The notes under the pieces were generated by a model, which was given only the letters and a program-made list of their open reading frames with translations, was not told the origin of the DNA and ran no database searches. A stretch of 64,000 nt of DNA from Gordionus sp. m RMFG-2023 (Eukaryota; Nematomorpha; Gordioida; Chordodea; Parachordodidae): assembly GCF_954871325.1 (NCBI RefSeq), contig NC_088776.1, positions 37,186,508 to 37,250,507 of the forward strand, in the 5' to 3' direction. Position 1 is the stretch's first letter; the number at the start of each line of letters is the position of its first letter. A program made the translations under genes and the position numbers. This document shows, piece after piece, positions 22,081 through 32,700 of the stretch.

Positions 22081-22759
22081 CTACCGTATTTATATATTAT
22101 TTTAATTATTCTATAACTATTCACAAGGATCCTATTTTTTTTTAAGTTTGCCAATTGGTCTCTCCGAATGGTATTTTATTTTAATCCTACCTTATAAAAT
22201 TAACTTAAGAATTTTTTTTTTTAGAAAACTATCCCTATCTTATTTTCTCTTTATAATTGTTCAAATATTGATATATCAGCCATTAATAATGAACATGCAA
22301 AATAAACCTTTAGAATATCATAATAGGCTTGATAAGTCCCCCAAAAAAATTTTTGATGATAGCCCTCCAACGACTAGAAATATGCAATTAATATTGACCC
22401 ATCTACTTTACATTATTTTAATGTTTGTTTAATTTCAACAATAATTTATTTATATTTTTGCCTGATTTCTTTATTTGTCTAGGCTAACCCTAATCCCTCA
22501 CATTGCTACAAAACATGATGAATAAAGATAAGCAAAGAAAATAAGGACAATTAAACAAACGTCTTACCCGTTCTAGAGTTACTGGTAGACAAAATAATAA
22601 AGAACTACGCTTGAAATGAACTCATCTGGAGCTTTATATTGTTTTTTTTTATCTTATGTTTTATATCTATGTTTATTTTATTTTCACCCAGGTCTCCAAA
22701 TGATATTTCTATCACCACTACCACAATCCCTATGCCACCTCCGCCTATTTTTTAACAAA
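22081..22759. other. No recognised gene
   Basis: The open frame at 22148-22432 has no recognisable domain and AT-driven composition, so it is not annotated as a gene. Confidence 0.4.
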
Positions 22760-23090
22760 TATAAGCATTTAATTCCGTACTAGCATTCACTTCAATAGGA
22801 GTTAATATAAATATTACTTTATCCGATTCTCTGAAAAACTTTAATGAATATTTAGAGGAATGTTCAAACTTGAATGTACAGTACGGCCAATTTCATCAAT
22901 TGGAAAAATATGCAGTAGTTCTGTCGTGGCCTTTATAACAATACTTACGACCGTTTTATGGTTGAGTTAACATTGTTGTTCATGATTCTATTTTAGAGGG
23001 GGATACCAATGCTGACATTGACAGAAATATCGTTTTGCGTTCTTCTTTTACCAGTATCCCAAGGCATAGACATATCATCTTTATCAGGAC
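22760..23090 (+). pseudogene. Helitron Rep N-terminal-domain-like fragment
   Basis: One plus-strand frame reads FNSVLAFTSIGVNINITLSD and, after stops, EGDTNADIDRNIVLRS. The first resembles the FxSxG(A/V)xxD entry of the Helitron-like N-terminal domain, the second its GD..ED..RDIVLR block. Both occur in the right order. Stops lie between them. I consider the link plausible, not proven. Confidence 0.45.
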
Positions 23091-24246
23091 GTAATGTGTT
23101 TTGTACACTGCTTTGTTAATCCGTCATTGCTTTCATCTACAACCCTAAATGATATAAAATTATACATTAATTATTTCCTCTCCAGACGACCGCCCAGATT
23201 TATTTTGTCGCTTTTTCCATCAAAAATTAAAATGTCAACAAGGATTTGCTCATAATTTTATCAAATACATAATAATTAATCTTCATTATTTTTTTAAAAA
23301 ATTATCCTAAATTTATATGTCAATAAAAAAAAATATCTTAAAAAATATATAAATAATTTGCATATAAGTATCATTAGTGTTTAATGGCATCTTTGTAATT
23401 TATAGATAGTATTTTTTTTTTTACTTAACATAAAAATATATATCCTTTATCAAATTCTTTGACAAATAATTTCGCAAATGCAAAACATACATTAAATTTA
23501 TCTGAAAAACAACAATAACCCTATAAAATAAACAACAATATATTTTTTAGATATAATTTTAATTGATCATATTACAAAAAAGTATAAGAGTCGGTTATTT
23601 TTATTTTATTTGTCATGATTCTCTAATAAGTGGTTTGCCCAGGGCTTCCCAAAATCCCTTAATACGGAATATTTTATATTTTGCATATTCGACTAATTGG
23701 TAAATCAGATAGTTCCCCTTCGTGTGATGATATATCAATTAAAAATTTAACTATCTCCGAGGCGGGAAAAAATTTTCAAAATTATAATGGGTAGGACTGG
23801 GCTCGGAACCTCAAAATTAATATTAGCTTGCACCTGACTTGGGAATATCTTTTACAAATTATTAAGAGTTGAGCTGGGATTGATAAACTTTTTTAAAATT
23901 ATAAGATCTTGGATGCTTCCTAATATTGTGTGCTTAAATCTGGCATGACATCTATCGTAAAAAATGAATAAAAATCTCATTTCCCGTCATTTTTGACGGG
24001 CTTTCTACTAGTTTGATAAATAATGTAATAAAACAAATATATTAATTTTCATGAAATAATTTAAAACAATCGTTTTTTGTAGCAAAACATAACGATATAC
24101 CATATATGGTACAAATCACTTTCGTAACCAATTTACACTAAGGGTTTTTGCATCACGTCTCTTAACTATATTTTGGCCAATGTACTATTATGTTTTATTT
24201 CTTTGTCGGCCCCTAGATTTTTCTTTATATTTGTCAATTGATATTT

Positions 24247-24700
24247 GTTTTTTTGCGCTTACATTTACAGAGTATCTGCTATTAAAATTTTATATGTTAT
24301 TAATGGCATCTGTTCTTTTACCGGTACCTTAAAAGCAACAAAATCTCGTCTATACTTTAACCAAGATTTATGAGCATCATACCAATTATATGGAATACTA
24401 TATGGTGATACCATTTAACTGATCTTATGTGAATCCATGCTCCATCTTTTAAAATTCTTTCTCAGTTGGAAACTGACAATTATTAATTCTATTATCTCTC
24501 GTTGTAGCAATACTCGCCTGGGCGAGTATTACTTGAAGTTCTATGCCACAGAACCAATTATCAAACACAATTTAAAATTGGAATGTAGTGGTACCAATAG
24601 TGAAATACCGCATTTCCGCTAAAATCAACATCTGCTGATTATGAATCAAGAATTTCTTAATCTGATGAACCACTAAAGTTAGAATCAGATTATCTTCTGA
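24247..24700 (-). pseudogene. piggyBac-type transposase remnant
   Basis: On the minus strand an acidic stretch (SDSNFSGSSD) is followed by VFDNWFCGIELQ, a match to the conserved (F)FDNWFTS catalytic block of piggyBac transposases, then a G-I-x-A-T-like part (ASIATTRDNRINNC). Next comes VKWYHHIVFHIIGMMLINLG, which fits the K-W-Y-x5-H-x7-N helix of the family. After a one-base frameshift it continues SWLKYRRDFVAF and VPVKEQMPLITYK. The acidic N-terminus joins the catalytic part too early, so a large internal deletion has occurred. Several stops confirm a pseudogene. No TTAA-flanked ends were found. Confidence 0.8.
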
Positions 24701-24709
24701 CTATAGATA

Positions 24710-25176
24710 GTAAATAAAGAACATTTAATAATATTCTAAAAAAAAAATCAAAAAAGCTCAAATTCATATTGCATTTGTGCGCATTATGTATCTGGGTGCA
24801 CGTACCTTAAAATTTAAATACTATTAATGAATATAACAATCTATTTATATATAAAACATTTCTTTAACCTTTATTTAATAGGTTTTTAACTTCATGTTCC
24901 TAAATTTGAACAAGAGAAATGACTTAATTTATAAAATGGAAAAAATACAACTATTCGAATATACTACGTATTTTAGAATTTTAAAATTGATCGCTGTCTT
25001 TCATTTTTGACAAAATTAACAATGGAAATAAATAAAATATATGTGTATGTATTATACATCATGTGTATTATACTGTAAAAAAAAATTTATATTAAAATTT
25101 ATTTTTATGGTATGTGTATTCAAATATGATATACGCAATAGAGGGTTAATAATAATTTGAAGTTATGAGGTTAAGT
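24710..25176. other. No recognised gene
   Basis: AT-rich. The last 35 bases (about 25140-25176) match the LTR element (about 52330-52365, reverse complement) and mark the far side of the hAT insertion that follows. Confidence 0.5.
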
Positions 25177-25644
25177 CAGGCGCGTACGCAGGAATTTGGT
25201 CTGGGGCAGGGATAATAAATTTTTTTAAGAAATAATATTTTTAATTAAAAATACTAAGCATAAATTTATTAGGATTAATAACTTTTCTAATACACAATTT
25301 TAAACTAATGTGAATTAAAAAAATTATATATATAAACCGGCATTTAAATGTGAATCATAAAATATAAAGTGAATATAACCCACGATATGAATCACTTAAA
25401 TGACCCAAAATTGAAATTTGAATTTTTTGAGCTTTTAAAATATATAAAGTATAAAAAATTTAAATGTTGTAAATATAAATTAATACACAAAAAGTTTCGT
25501 AGGAATAATTGTATTTTGTATGTTTTGAGCTAATTTTTCAATTATCAATCCTTGCTTGACGTTAAATGTCTATGAATATTCAAAAGATCCAAATCATTCA
25601 ATCTACTTTCAGATGTTGTATTTCATAGGTATGTTTTTCACAGA

Positions 25645-25960
25645 CTTGCAGGCCCGGCCCCCGAGCCGGACCGTATTTTAATTTTTTAAATATACCCGGG
25701 CCGGGCTCGTATTTTTTTTTTTAAAAACACCCGGGCTGGGCCTGAAAATTTTTTAAGAAAAAATATCCGAGCCGAGTTGTATATTTTAAAACCAAATATT
25801 TGAAATCGCCATTGTTAGCTATAAATATCAAAAATAAATATAATTTATTTTAAAAAATTCGGGCTGGGCCAGCCGGGCCGGGCCTGAAAATTTTTTTAAA
25901 AAAAACCCGGGCCGGAAAAAATTTTTAAAAAAAATCTGGGCCTGGTCCTGCAAATGGTAC
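25645..25960. mobile_element. Nested GC-rich MITE (GCCCGGCCC family)
   Basis: Begins TTGCAGGCCCGGCC and ends GGGCCTGGTCCTGCAA, so the ends are imperfect inverted repeats. The inside alternates C/G islands with T- and A-runs. No target-site duplication was recognised. Confidence 0.6.
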
Positions 25961-26143
25961 CTCTGCAAGGCTCTGTTATTCTTCTTAAAAAAGTGAAGGT
26001 TCTCTCATTAGTTTACTAAAAATCTGCTAATATATATATAACCATTTTAATAATTGGGAGTATAATCTAAAATGTGTTTGAAATAAAAGCATCCATAGCA
26101 TTTTTTGGGACTGTATCAACCATAGTTAATCTTTTAATCATAG

Positions 26144-26720
26144 TTATTCAGCTAATAAGGCATCATAAGATATTTTAACATCTTCATGATAAAAATATAA
26201 CAAATATTTATATTTTTTTTCTATCACCATATGAAAAAGGTTGGGAGAGGGGACATTTGTTTTATAATACTCTTCTACTGATCCTATATTAATGTTTTGA
26301 TGATGAGCTTGCTTGCTGCAAGTCGAGGGGGACAAATATTTAACACGTATAGCTCTGCTTTTGACTCAACAATAACATATAAAATATGAAATTTTTCAAC
26401 AACACTAGCTCTATTTCCTTGAGTTCTAATAAAATGCTCTCCGCTATTCTCATCTTCTTAATCAAGTCAATGTTATGTTTTTGAAAAGTATTACATAAAA
26501 TAGTTGTATAATTAAATAATACATTCTAATGAGAAAAAAAATTTGGAATAAGTATTGAATCCAATAATTTTCTTGCTTCTGAGGAAATATTTTTTTCAAG
26601 CCATTGTGATATTTCAGTAATAACATTAATAATCAGCTCTTCTAACTCCAAAATAGCTGTTACTGTGCGGAGACTCGATCTCGTTGGACAAGCTTGCAAT
26701 TTTTTTCTCCCTGTTGGACA
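26144..26720 (-). pseudogene. hAT transposase remnant (ZMYM1/52-kDa-repressor-like group)
   Basis: The minus-strand frame at 26335-26144 begins SPSTCSKQAHHQN and continues VEEYYKTNVPSPNLFHMVIE. This matches the (R/S)P-R-T-C-x-R-Q-x-x-R-x-N...EEYY block before the helical insertion in a common animal hAT group. Further right (26720-26400) pieces such as LELEELIINVITEISQWLEK and EARKLLDSILIPNFF lie in shifted frames. The protein is dead by stops and frameshifts. The enclosing element at 25177-27060 is likely its own transposon. Confidence 0.6.
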
Positions 26721-27952
26721 AGGAGTTTCAGAGATAATTATTATTTTATTAGAAATTTATATAAATATTACGCCACTAAAATTTGAAAATAATAGGTAAA
26801 TTACACCAAGGAAAAGTTGAAATCGAAATTGATTGATAAAATAACTTAGTAGATGAATGTGATAAATAAATGTAATTAAATATATATATATATATATATA
26901 TGTATATATGAGATAAGAATAAATATTAACAAATATAAATTAATATTAACAATAATATTTTTGAAAAATATAATCCGGCATCTGCATTTTTTGGCTTTGG
27001 GGGGCTGGGGGGGGGGGGGGGATTTGTCCCCCTGCCCCCCCCCATCTGCGTACGCGCCTGGGTTAAATAAAATATTATTATGCACATTTCCCTCTCTTTT
27101 AAAAAAGTTTGAATTTCACACCCTTGTTTTTTTAAATTTAAAAAGTGTCTTAATATTATAATTATTCTTCAAATCATCATTGCCTTTATTAAAAATAATT
27201 TCTTTGCCTCAAATTTGTAAAAAATGATCTTCTTATCGCAGCTTTAAAAAAATTTCTGAAATTAATATGTACAGTTTTGACATTGTCTCTCTTTATAATA
27301 CTTTTATTCTTAAATGTACCATCCTTTTAGTACGATTTAAGGTTTATTATCTTCAAAGTGTTACGTTTCCTAAATTTTTTATCACTTTTATATTAAATTA
27401 TAGGAGTTTCTTTGTAAACTAACATGTGAATAATGGATTTCAATTTGTAAGATTCACGTCAACTTTTGAAATTATAATTTTATTATTTACTTTAGCATAC
27501 ACTAATTTCTTAAATTACAAGTATTTCTTTAAATTTCATCATATGATTTATATATTTTAATTTATAGGACTTTATTATCTTCATATATGATTTATCTTTA
27601 AATTACTTTAAAATTTTTAGTTATAATTTTCAAATTTTTAATAAGCTTAGTACGATATATGTCCATAATATTTAGTATTTTAAGTTCACAAAAAGTTTTC
27701 TTATTTAACTAATTAGCGCTTTTCCAGAATTCATAAGGATCAGAATCATAATCAGCTATAAATAAATAAACCAGGTATTTTCTAAATCAATTGGTTTTTT
27801 ATCTTTTATTTCCATAATTTTATTACAAATATTATTTTGTTTACGAACATTTCCATTCTTATATATAAGGTTGTTCGTTATAGTAATAATTATTTTTATT
27901 ATGGAAATATGATTATGAATTTTATCATTACAATAATTATATTCATTATAAT

Positions 27953-28348
27953 TTATATATTGATTATTCTTATAATAATTACCTGGATTATTTCTATTAC
28001 GATATTAATTATAATGATTATAGTCTTTATATTGATTATTCTTATAATAATTTCCTGGATTATTCTATTATGGCAATTACTATTATATATACTTTTTTTA
28101 TAATGAGTTTTAGACTGAAAATTGCCAATATTATGATTTTTATATTGATTATATGGTTGAACTAAGGATAATTTATATTCATAATACCCTTTTATTGCGC
28201 CTGTGAATTCATCATTAGTTAATTTCAATATCTGATCATTATTTAAGAAATCAAAAATATAATCAGGTAAGTTATTAAGAAAATCTACTGTTATTTCATT
28301 GTTTAATAAATATTCTTCAAGGTTTTCTATGTGTTCATCTATATCCAT
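27953..28348 (-). CDS. Gag-like protein of the gag-only LTR element (copy 2)
   Basis: An ATG-started frame of 131 codons. The first 65 residues are balanced and helical-looking: ENLEEYLLNNEITVDFLNNL, then FLNNDQILKLTNDEFTGAIK. The rest is low-complexity and shifts between an Ile-rich and an Asn/Tyr-rich frame, with reiterated YNSNCHNRNN-like units in the alternative frame, so a frameshift is likely near residue 90. A diverged and broken copy exists at about 51280-51700. No protease, RT, RNase H or integrase motif follows on the same strand in either copy. The protein family is not recognised. Confidence 0.5.
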   Translation of the reverse strand: MDIDEHIENLEEYLLNNEITVDFLNNLPDYIFDFLNNDQILKLTNDEFTGAIKGYYEYKLSLVQPYNQYKNHNIGNFQSKTHYKKSIYNSNCHNRIIQEIIIRIINIKTIIIIINIVIEIIQVIIIRIINI

Positions 28349-28693
28349 TATAATTGATTAATATTTGTGTTATAAGTTATTTTATGTTATAAGTTATGAT
28401 TTTATTTTGGAATAGTATTTTAAATTATTATAACTTTTCTTCTTACGTGGGTTTGGAATTGTAAATCTCCATTGATTTTACTATATAGATATAGCTTATT
28501 GTTCAACTTCTATACTGCTTCTTGATCACATTGAGTTGCATATCTTAATTTTGTTTTTTAAATTGAGTAAAATTATTTTAAAATCATGTTAAATTAGTTT
28601 ATATTTAATTTTAATTTAAGAATTTTGATTTCCTTAAAGAAGATCTGAAGAAATTTTTTCTACTATCATGGTTTTCCGGTCCTCACATATGGA

Positions 28694-28866
28694 CGCTAAA
28701 TAGTGGTGGATAAATAAATTTTATTTTATTATTTCTAAAATATATATCTACTTAAGTAAAAAAACATCGGTAGAAAAAATCTTCGTACAATTTGAATGCT
28801 TCACAAAAATAGAATTATAAAAAATAATAAAAATAAAAGTTAAGCTCAATCCATAATTATTCAACA
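28694..28866 (-). repeat. 5' LTR of copy 2, internally deleted
   Basis: It aligns with the LTR at 50720-50959, sharing GTTAAGCTCAATCC/GTTAAGGTCAAGCG, AAAAATAATAAAAATAAAAG and CTAAATAGTGGTGG, but is about 70 bases shorter. Confidence 0.7.
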
Positions 28867-28879
28867 TCAAACAAATTTC

Positions 28880-29125
28880 CGATGGCCTAGCCCTTGCTAA
28901 ATCTCGGATTGCTGCTAGTTTTGTTAAAAAGCCTAATTCGGGTATTTCTAAAACAGCTCGATTAAGATAACCAAAATAATATTGTATAAGCCTTGTGATT
29001 TTACTGATAGCAGAAAGATTTGGGCTTCTACTTACCAAATATTGAGGTTTATACAATATTATTTTGTCTAAAATCTTAATCGGCCGTTTTAAAAATCGAC
29101 CCTTATTGGGTATTTTAACAACATT
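28880..29125. mobile_element. hAT MITE, third family copy
   Basis: It shares TTGGGCTTCTACTTACC, ATTGAGGTTTATACAATATT, TTTTGTCTAAAATCTTAATC and GGCCGTTTTAAAAATCGACC with 49350-49572 and 19470-19660, and ends ATTTTAACAACA, like the other members. Confidence 0.6.
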
Positions 29126-29628
29126 TCTACAGAAATTATACGCTCTAATTACCTAATCTCTATCTCTTCTATAGAATAATTTACCAAGCTTCTTCCAATA
29201 TTATCTTTTTCTATGACCTATATTTTGTTTGATACTTTTTGATATCTTCTTAAACTTCTTCTACAGTTAAAAAAATAAAATAAACTTATTTATTACAATA
29301 AAAATTGAAAATCATTAGAAGCATTATACAATTTAATATATAAATTTGCATTCTAAAATATCATGCACAATATAGATTTAAATCTGTTTATAAATTATGC
29401 AATCCTTGAACTATATTTGTTAAATATAACACATGCCTTTTTTAAATAAACTCAATATCAATTATCCTATTCATATGGAAGAAATTCAGCTGTTATTAAC
29501 ATATCATATTAGGATTGGATTATAGTGGGAATGATAGATAATAAATAAATGAAAAATGAATTGTAATTATAACCGTAAAGATATTAAATATCCTAGTTTT
29601 GGTATTCCTCAAAATTATATTTTCAAAT
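29126..29628. other. Region upstream of the SRF start
   Basis: No gene seen. A TCCTAG at 29591-29596 would serve as a 3' splice site for an upstream non-coding exon. The frame is open without ATG between it and the start codon at 29629. No convincing TATA box or CArG box was found in this stretch. Confidence 0.35.
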
Positions 29629-29781
29629 ATGGAATCAAATAGTTCAGAAGATGATATTATACCAAATGGAATTCCTGCCAAAAAAACTAAAGGTAGAGTT
29701 AAAATTAAGATGGAATTTATAGATAATAAACTGAGGCGTTATACAACCTTCAGTAAAAGAAAGACTGGAATTATGAAAAAG
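29629..29781 (+). CDS. SRF: SRF exon 1 (start and first half of MADS box)
   Basis: Codes 51 residues from ATG, including GRVKIKMEFIDNKLRRYTTF and ending KTGIMKK. The donor is AAG|GTATTT. The start is the first ATG in frame. Confidence 0.93.
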
Positions 29782-32700
29782 GTATTTTGTTTTTCTTTAT
29801 ATTGTTTACCATACAAACATTTACATAAAGCTTATAAAACGTTTATTTAATATTTATCAAAAGATAGTACCCTAAGTTTTGTTATAATCTCTATAGAATA
29901 TCAAATAAAGATTATTTTAATAAGATATTATTTAGGTTTATACTTGTTAACAATTTACTTTTATAATTCAAACCTTTTGTATTATTTAGTAAAATAGTTT
30001 TAAAAAAATTAAAAATCTACATACTAATAATAAGAAAAATAATTTTAAATATATTAAATCATTCATATGTGTTAAATTAATATACCCTAAAGGCATAAAT
30101 ATTCTCATTTATTGACAAGATTATTTTATTAACTTTTCACTTTTTTTTGGCTGATTCCCACCTCCCCTTAATGCTTTCTATCAAACAGTTTCTAATTACC
30201 TCATTAGTAGGTCTAGTATCTGGAACGGGGAGATTAATCACATGTCAATTTAGCAATCACAAGACATACACAATTATTTTTGGCCCAAACAGAACTTGAT
30301 CTGGTTTTGTATTTATTTTTTGTTTCACCAATTTCTATTTTTTGGCCTGTAAATAAAATAAAAATCACTAATTCTTTTCTAATCCTAGAAGACTAATCTT
30401 TGTTTTATTTAAAAGTAGAATGACCCTTGATAATTTAATGATGTTTATCAATTTTATTCTATTACGGGATATGATATTAAAATGAATAGTAAATGTTCTC
30501 AACTCCTTTTTTAAATTTCATTTTATAAATGTGATGTTCAATCAAGCAAAGATTGAAGAATAGGAAGGAAATATAACATTAATATTTTTTGGCCATACTC
30601 TAATTACTTCTAAAAAGTGATAAATACAAGTAATACCATGGCCAGTTGCATCAGGGAGGGCTTTAGGGGTCATAACTTCTTGAAGAATCATTTATAAAGA
30701 TCTTCTATACATCATATAAATGTAAATACAATTTTGCAATTTGTTTGAAACCCTCTCACCCCCTTCTTTTTTTATTTATAAATTATTGTAATAAAACAAA
30801 CATTTTTCTCATTATTGGTTTTTTTAATTAATGAAGTACAAATTTTTTTTAAACCTCCTACCTAAAAAAATCTTCACATACTCTTTCCTGAGTTAGTTTA
30901 CACCATGCAACATACTTAATTATCCAATGCAGAAACTTTAAGAAACCGTGTCTATTAAAGTTTTTATAGAATTTCATCTATCTTTAAACTAATCGTCTCC
31001 AATAAAACTATCTTTACTTAGCCCCTTATTTACTTGACATTAGCATGAGAATGGATGAGCAAAAGGGGTTTTTAAAAACAAAAAATTCCTCATAATTAAA
31101 AAAAACAGCTTTTAAGCATCTTTAATAAAAAAAAGCCAGTTTCTCTAACTAGTATAAAAGTGGGTTATATATTGTATTCAGTATGAACCAAAAACTTCAC
31201 CTCAAAAATATTCAAAACAATTTGTTCCTAAAATTCATAGCTAGAACTTTCTATCAATTATAAAATAAGTTTTTTAACCCGTAAAAGTTTTCTAAAAACA
31301 ATCTCGGGTTTTAACTCCATCTTATATATATGTAAATCCGCTCACTCCTTTCGCATAGACATTCACCGCCAATACTACTTTATGTTCACTGTCAAAGCAC
31401 GTTAAAACTGATCTTCGCCTTGAGCAATCTTTTAAACTCTAGCCTGCTGCTGCTTATGGGAAGAAGATATTATATTGATAGCAGATAGTATTCTATTTTA
31501 ACGAGTGTATAAGTTCCCCTTTCCCTCCAAAGAGAATGAACTAACATTTTTAGTTAAGGGCAAATGTTTTTTTAGAGGATTCAAAGGATTTCCCAGAATG
31601 CTGAAGTTGGAATCTGTCGCATTAAGACTCTTGGTGTTGATAGCAGTGTTTGAACAGGTGCTACAGATATAAGAAACCCCATCTAATCAGATATTATGAC
31701 AAATAGTAAAGATTAACATCTTTATTGGAAACAAACTCAGACGTCTTGCCGATTCCAAAAGTTTGGGAAGATAAAGAGTGAGAATGAAGGTATGAGATTC
31801 TCCTCCCTTTTCTTAAGTAAAGACATACATTTCAACCCCCCTCCCCCCATATTTAAAACTTCCACCTTTAACACTATTTTTAGCCTAATTCTTTTTGGCA
31901 GTGAGTTTTTATAAGGTTTTACACATTTCTATAACATCCCATTTGTTTTTAAGACTACTCATACCATTAGGCAGAGAGTTCTAATAAAGTTTCACACCTT
32001 TCTTTCAACTCATTTGTTTTTAGGTCTATATTTGTCTAGCTTTTTACTTGATTTAGATTTGGATACAGGCAATTCCAGCAAAACTAAACTGCTATCTAGT
32101 CATTTTTGATGTATGACATACAAGGGTCAAACCGAACCGCGAAATAAAAAAACCCATTATTATTTTCTGTACCATAAGCATAACTGAACATAATATAATT
32201 CCAAAAGGAGAGAACCTAAATATTATAAATATTTTCGAACCGATTTAAACCGGTTCATAGCTAACTGGCATAATTTGATATATTATTTTTCAATATTAAT
32301 TCGTTCTAATTCAATTTCGAAAAATAAATGTTACAAATTTATATCTGGTTATATTATGTTTTATTATTTTTTAATCATGTTTTATAATAAAATAAAGATA
32401 CATACATACCCAACTTTTCTTTAATTTTTTGTTTGTTTTTATAATTTTAAAAATATCTTTATTATATTAGTATGGGTATTCTAGTTAATTCAAAAAATTT
32501 AAAGCTTATAAAAAAACTGGAACGAACCTTTATATAAAAAATAACTGGAATGGAACTAAATTGGTTAAAAAATTTAAGAACCGCAAAGAAACTGAACCGT
32601 TATACTTTACGGTTCGACACTCCGATGACATGGCACATTATCTTGTTGAAAAAATAAATCCCCTTGCGGAAACCAAATATGCGTCAAATCAATAAGATTT

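Larger units (their letters stand above)
21976..24036. mobile_element. Inverted-repeat element carrying a Helitron-like fragment
   Basis: The left end has GTAATACATTATTTA, then GAAAGCCCATCAAAAATGAC and GATTTTTATTCATTTTTTAC (22012-22080). The right end is the reverse complement: GTAAAAAATGAATAAAAATC, CCCGTCATTTTTGACGGGCT and TAATGTAATA (23958-24036). A second motif block (AGCTCAACxCTTAATAATTTGT) lies outside the left arm at about 21890 but inside the right arm at about 23850, so one side has been rearranged. Target-site duplication not found. Confidence 0.6.
25177..27060. mobile_element. hAT transposon inserted in an LTR element
   Basis: The inverted ends are CAGGCGCGTACGCAG (25177-25191) and CTGCGTACGCGCCTG (27046-27060). 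The flanks are GGTTAAGT (25169-25176) and GGTTAAAT (27061-27068), a 7-of-8 match to an 8-bp target-site duplication. Sequence on both sides of the insertion is contiguous in the intact LTR element (near 52325-52365, reverse complement), which independently confirms the boundaries. Next to the right end lie runs of 15 G and 9 C. The inside has a decayed transposase and a nested GC-rich MITE. Confidence 0.9.
27061..28866 (-). mobile_element. Gag-only LTR retrotransposon, copy 2 (3' part cut by a hAT)
   Basis: The segment is the reverse complement of about 50720-52330. The 5' LTR is shortened (28694-28866: it starts TGTTGAATAATTATG on the minus strand and keeps ATAGTGGTGG near its inner end). 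The gag ORF is longer here than in copy 1. The homology runs to the hAT boundary at 27061 and resumes for about 35 bases at 25176. The 3' LTR is not visible. Confidence 0.8.

Noticed and set aside
27837-28103. Ile-rich plus-strand frame
   Set aside because: It is the antisense of the Asn-rich repeats in the gag-like ORF of LTR copy 2.
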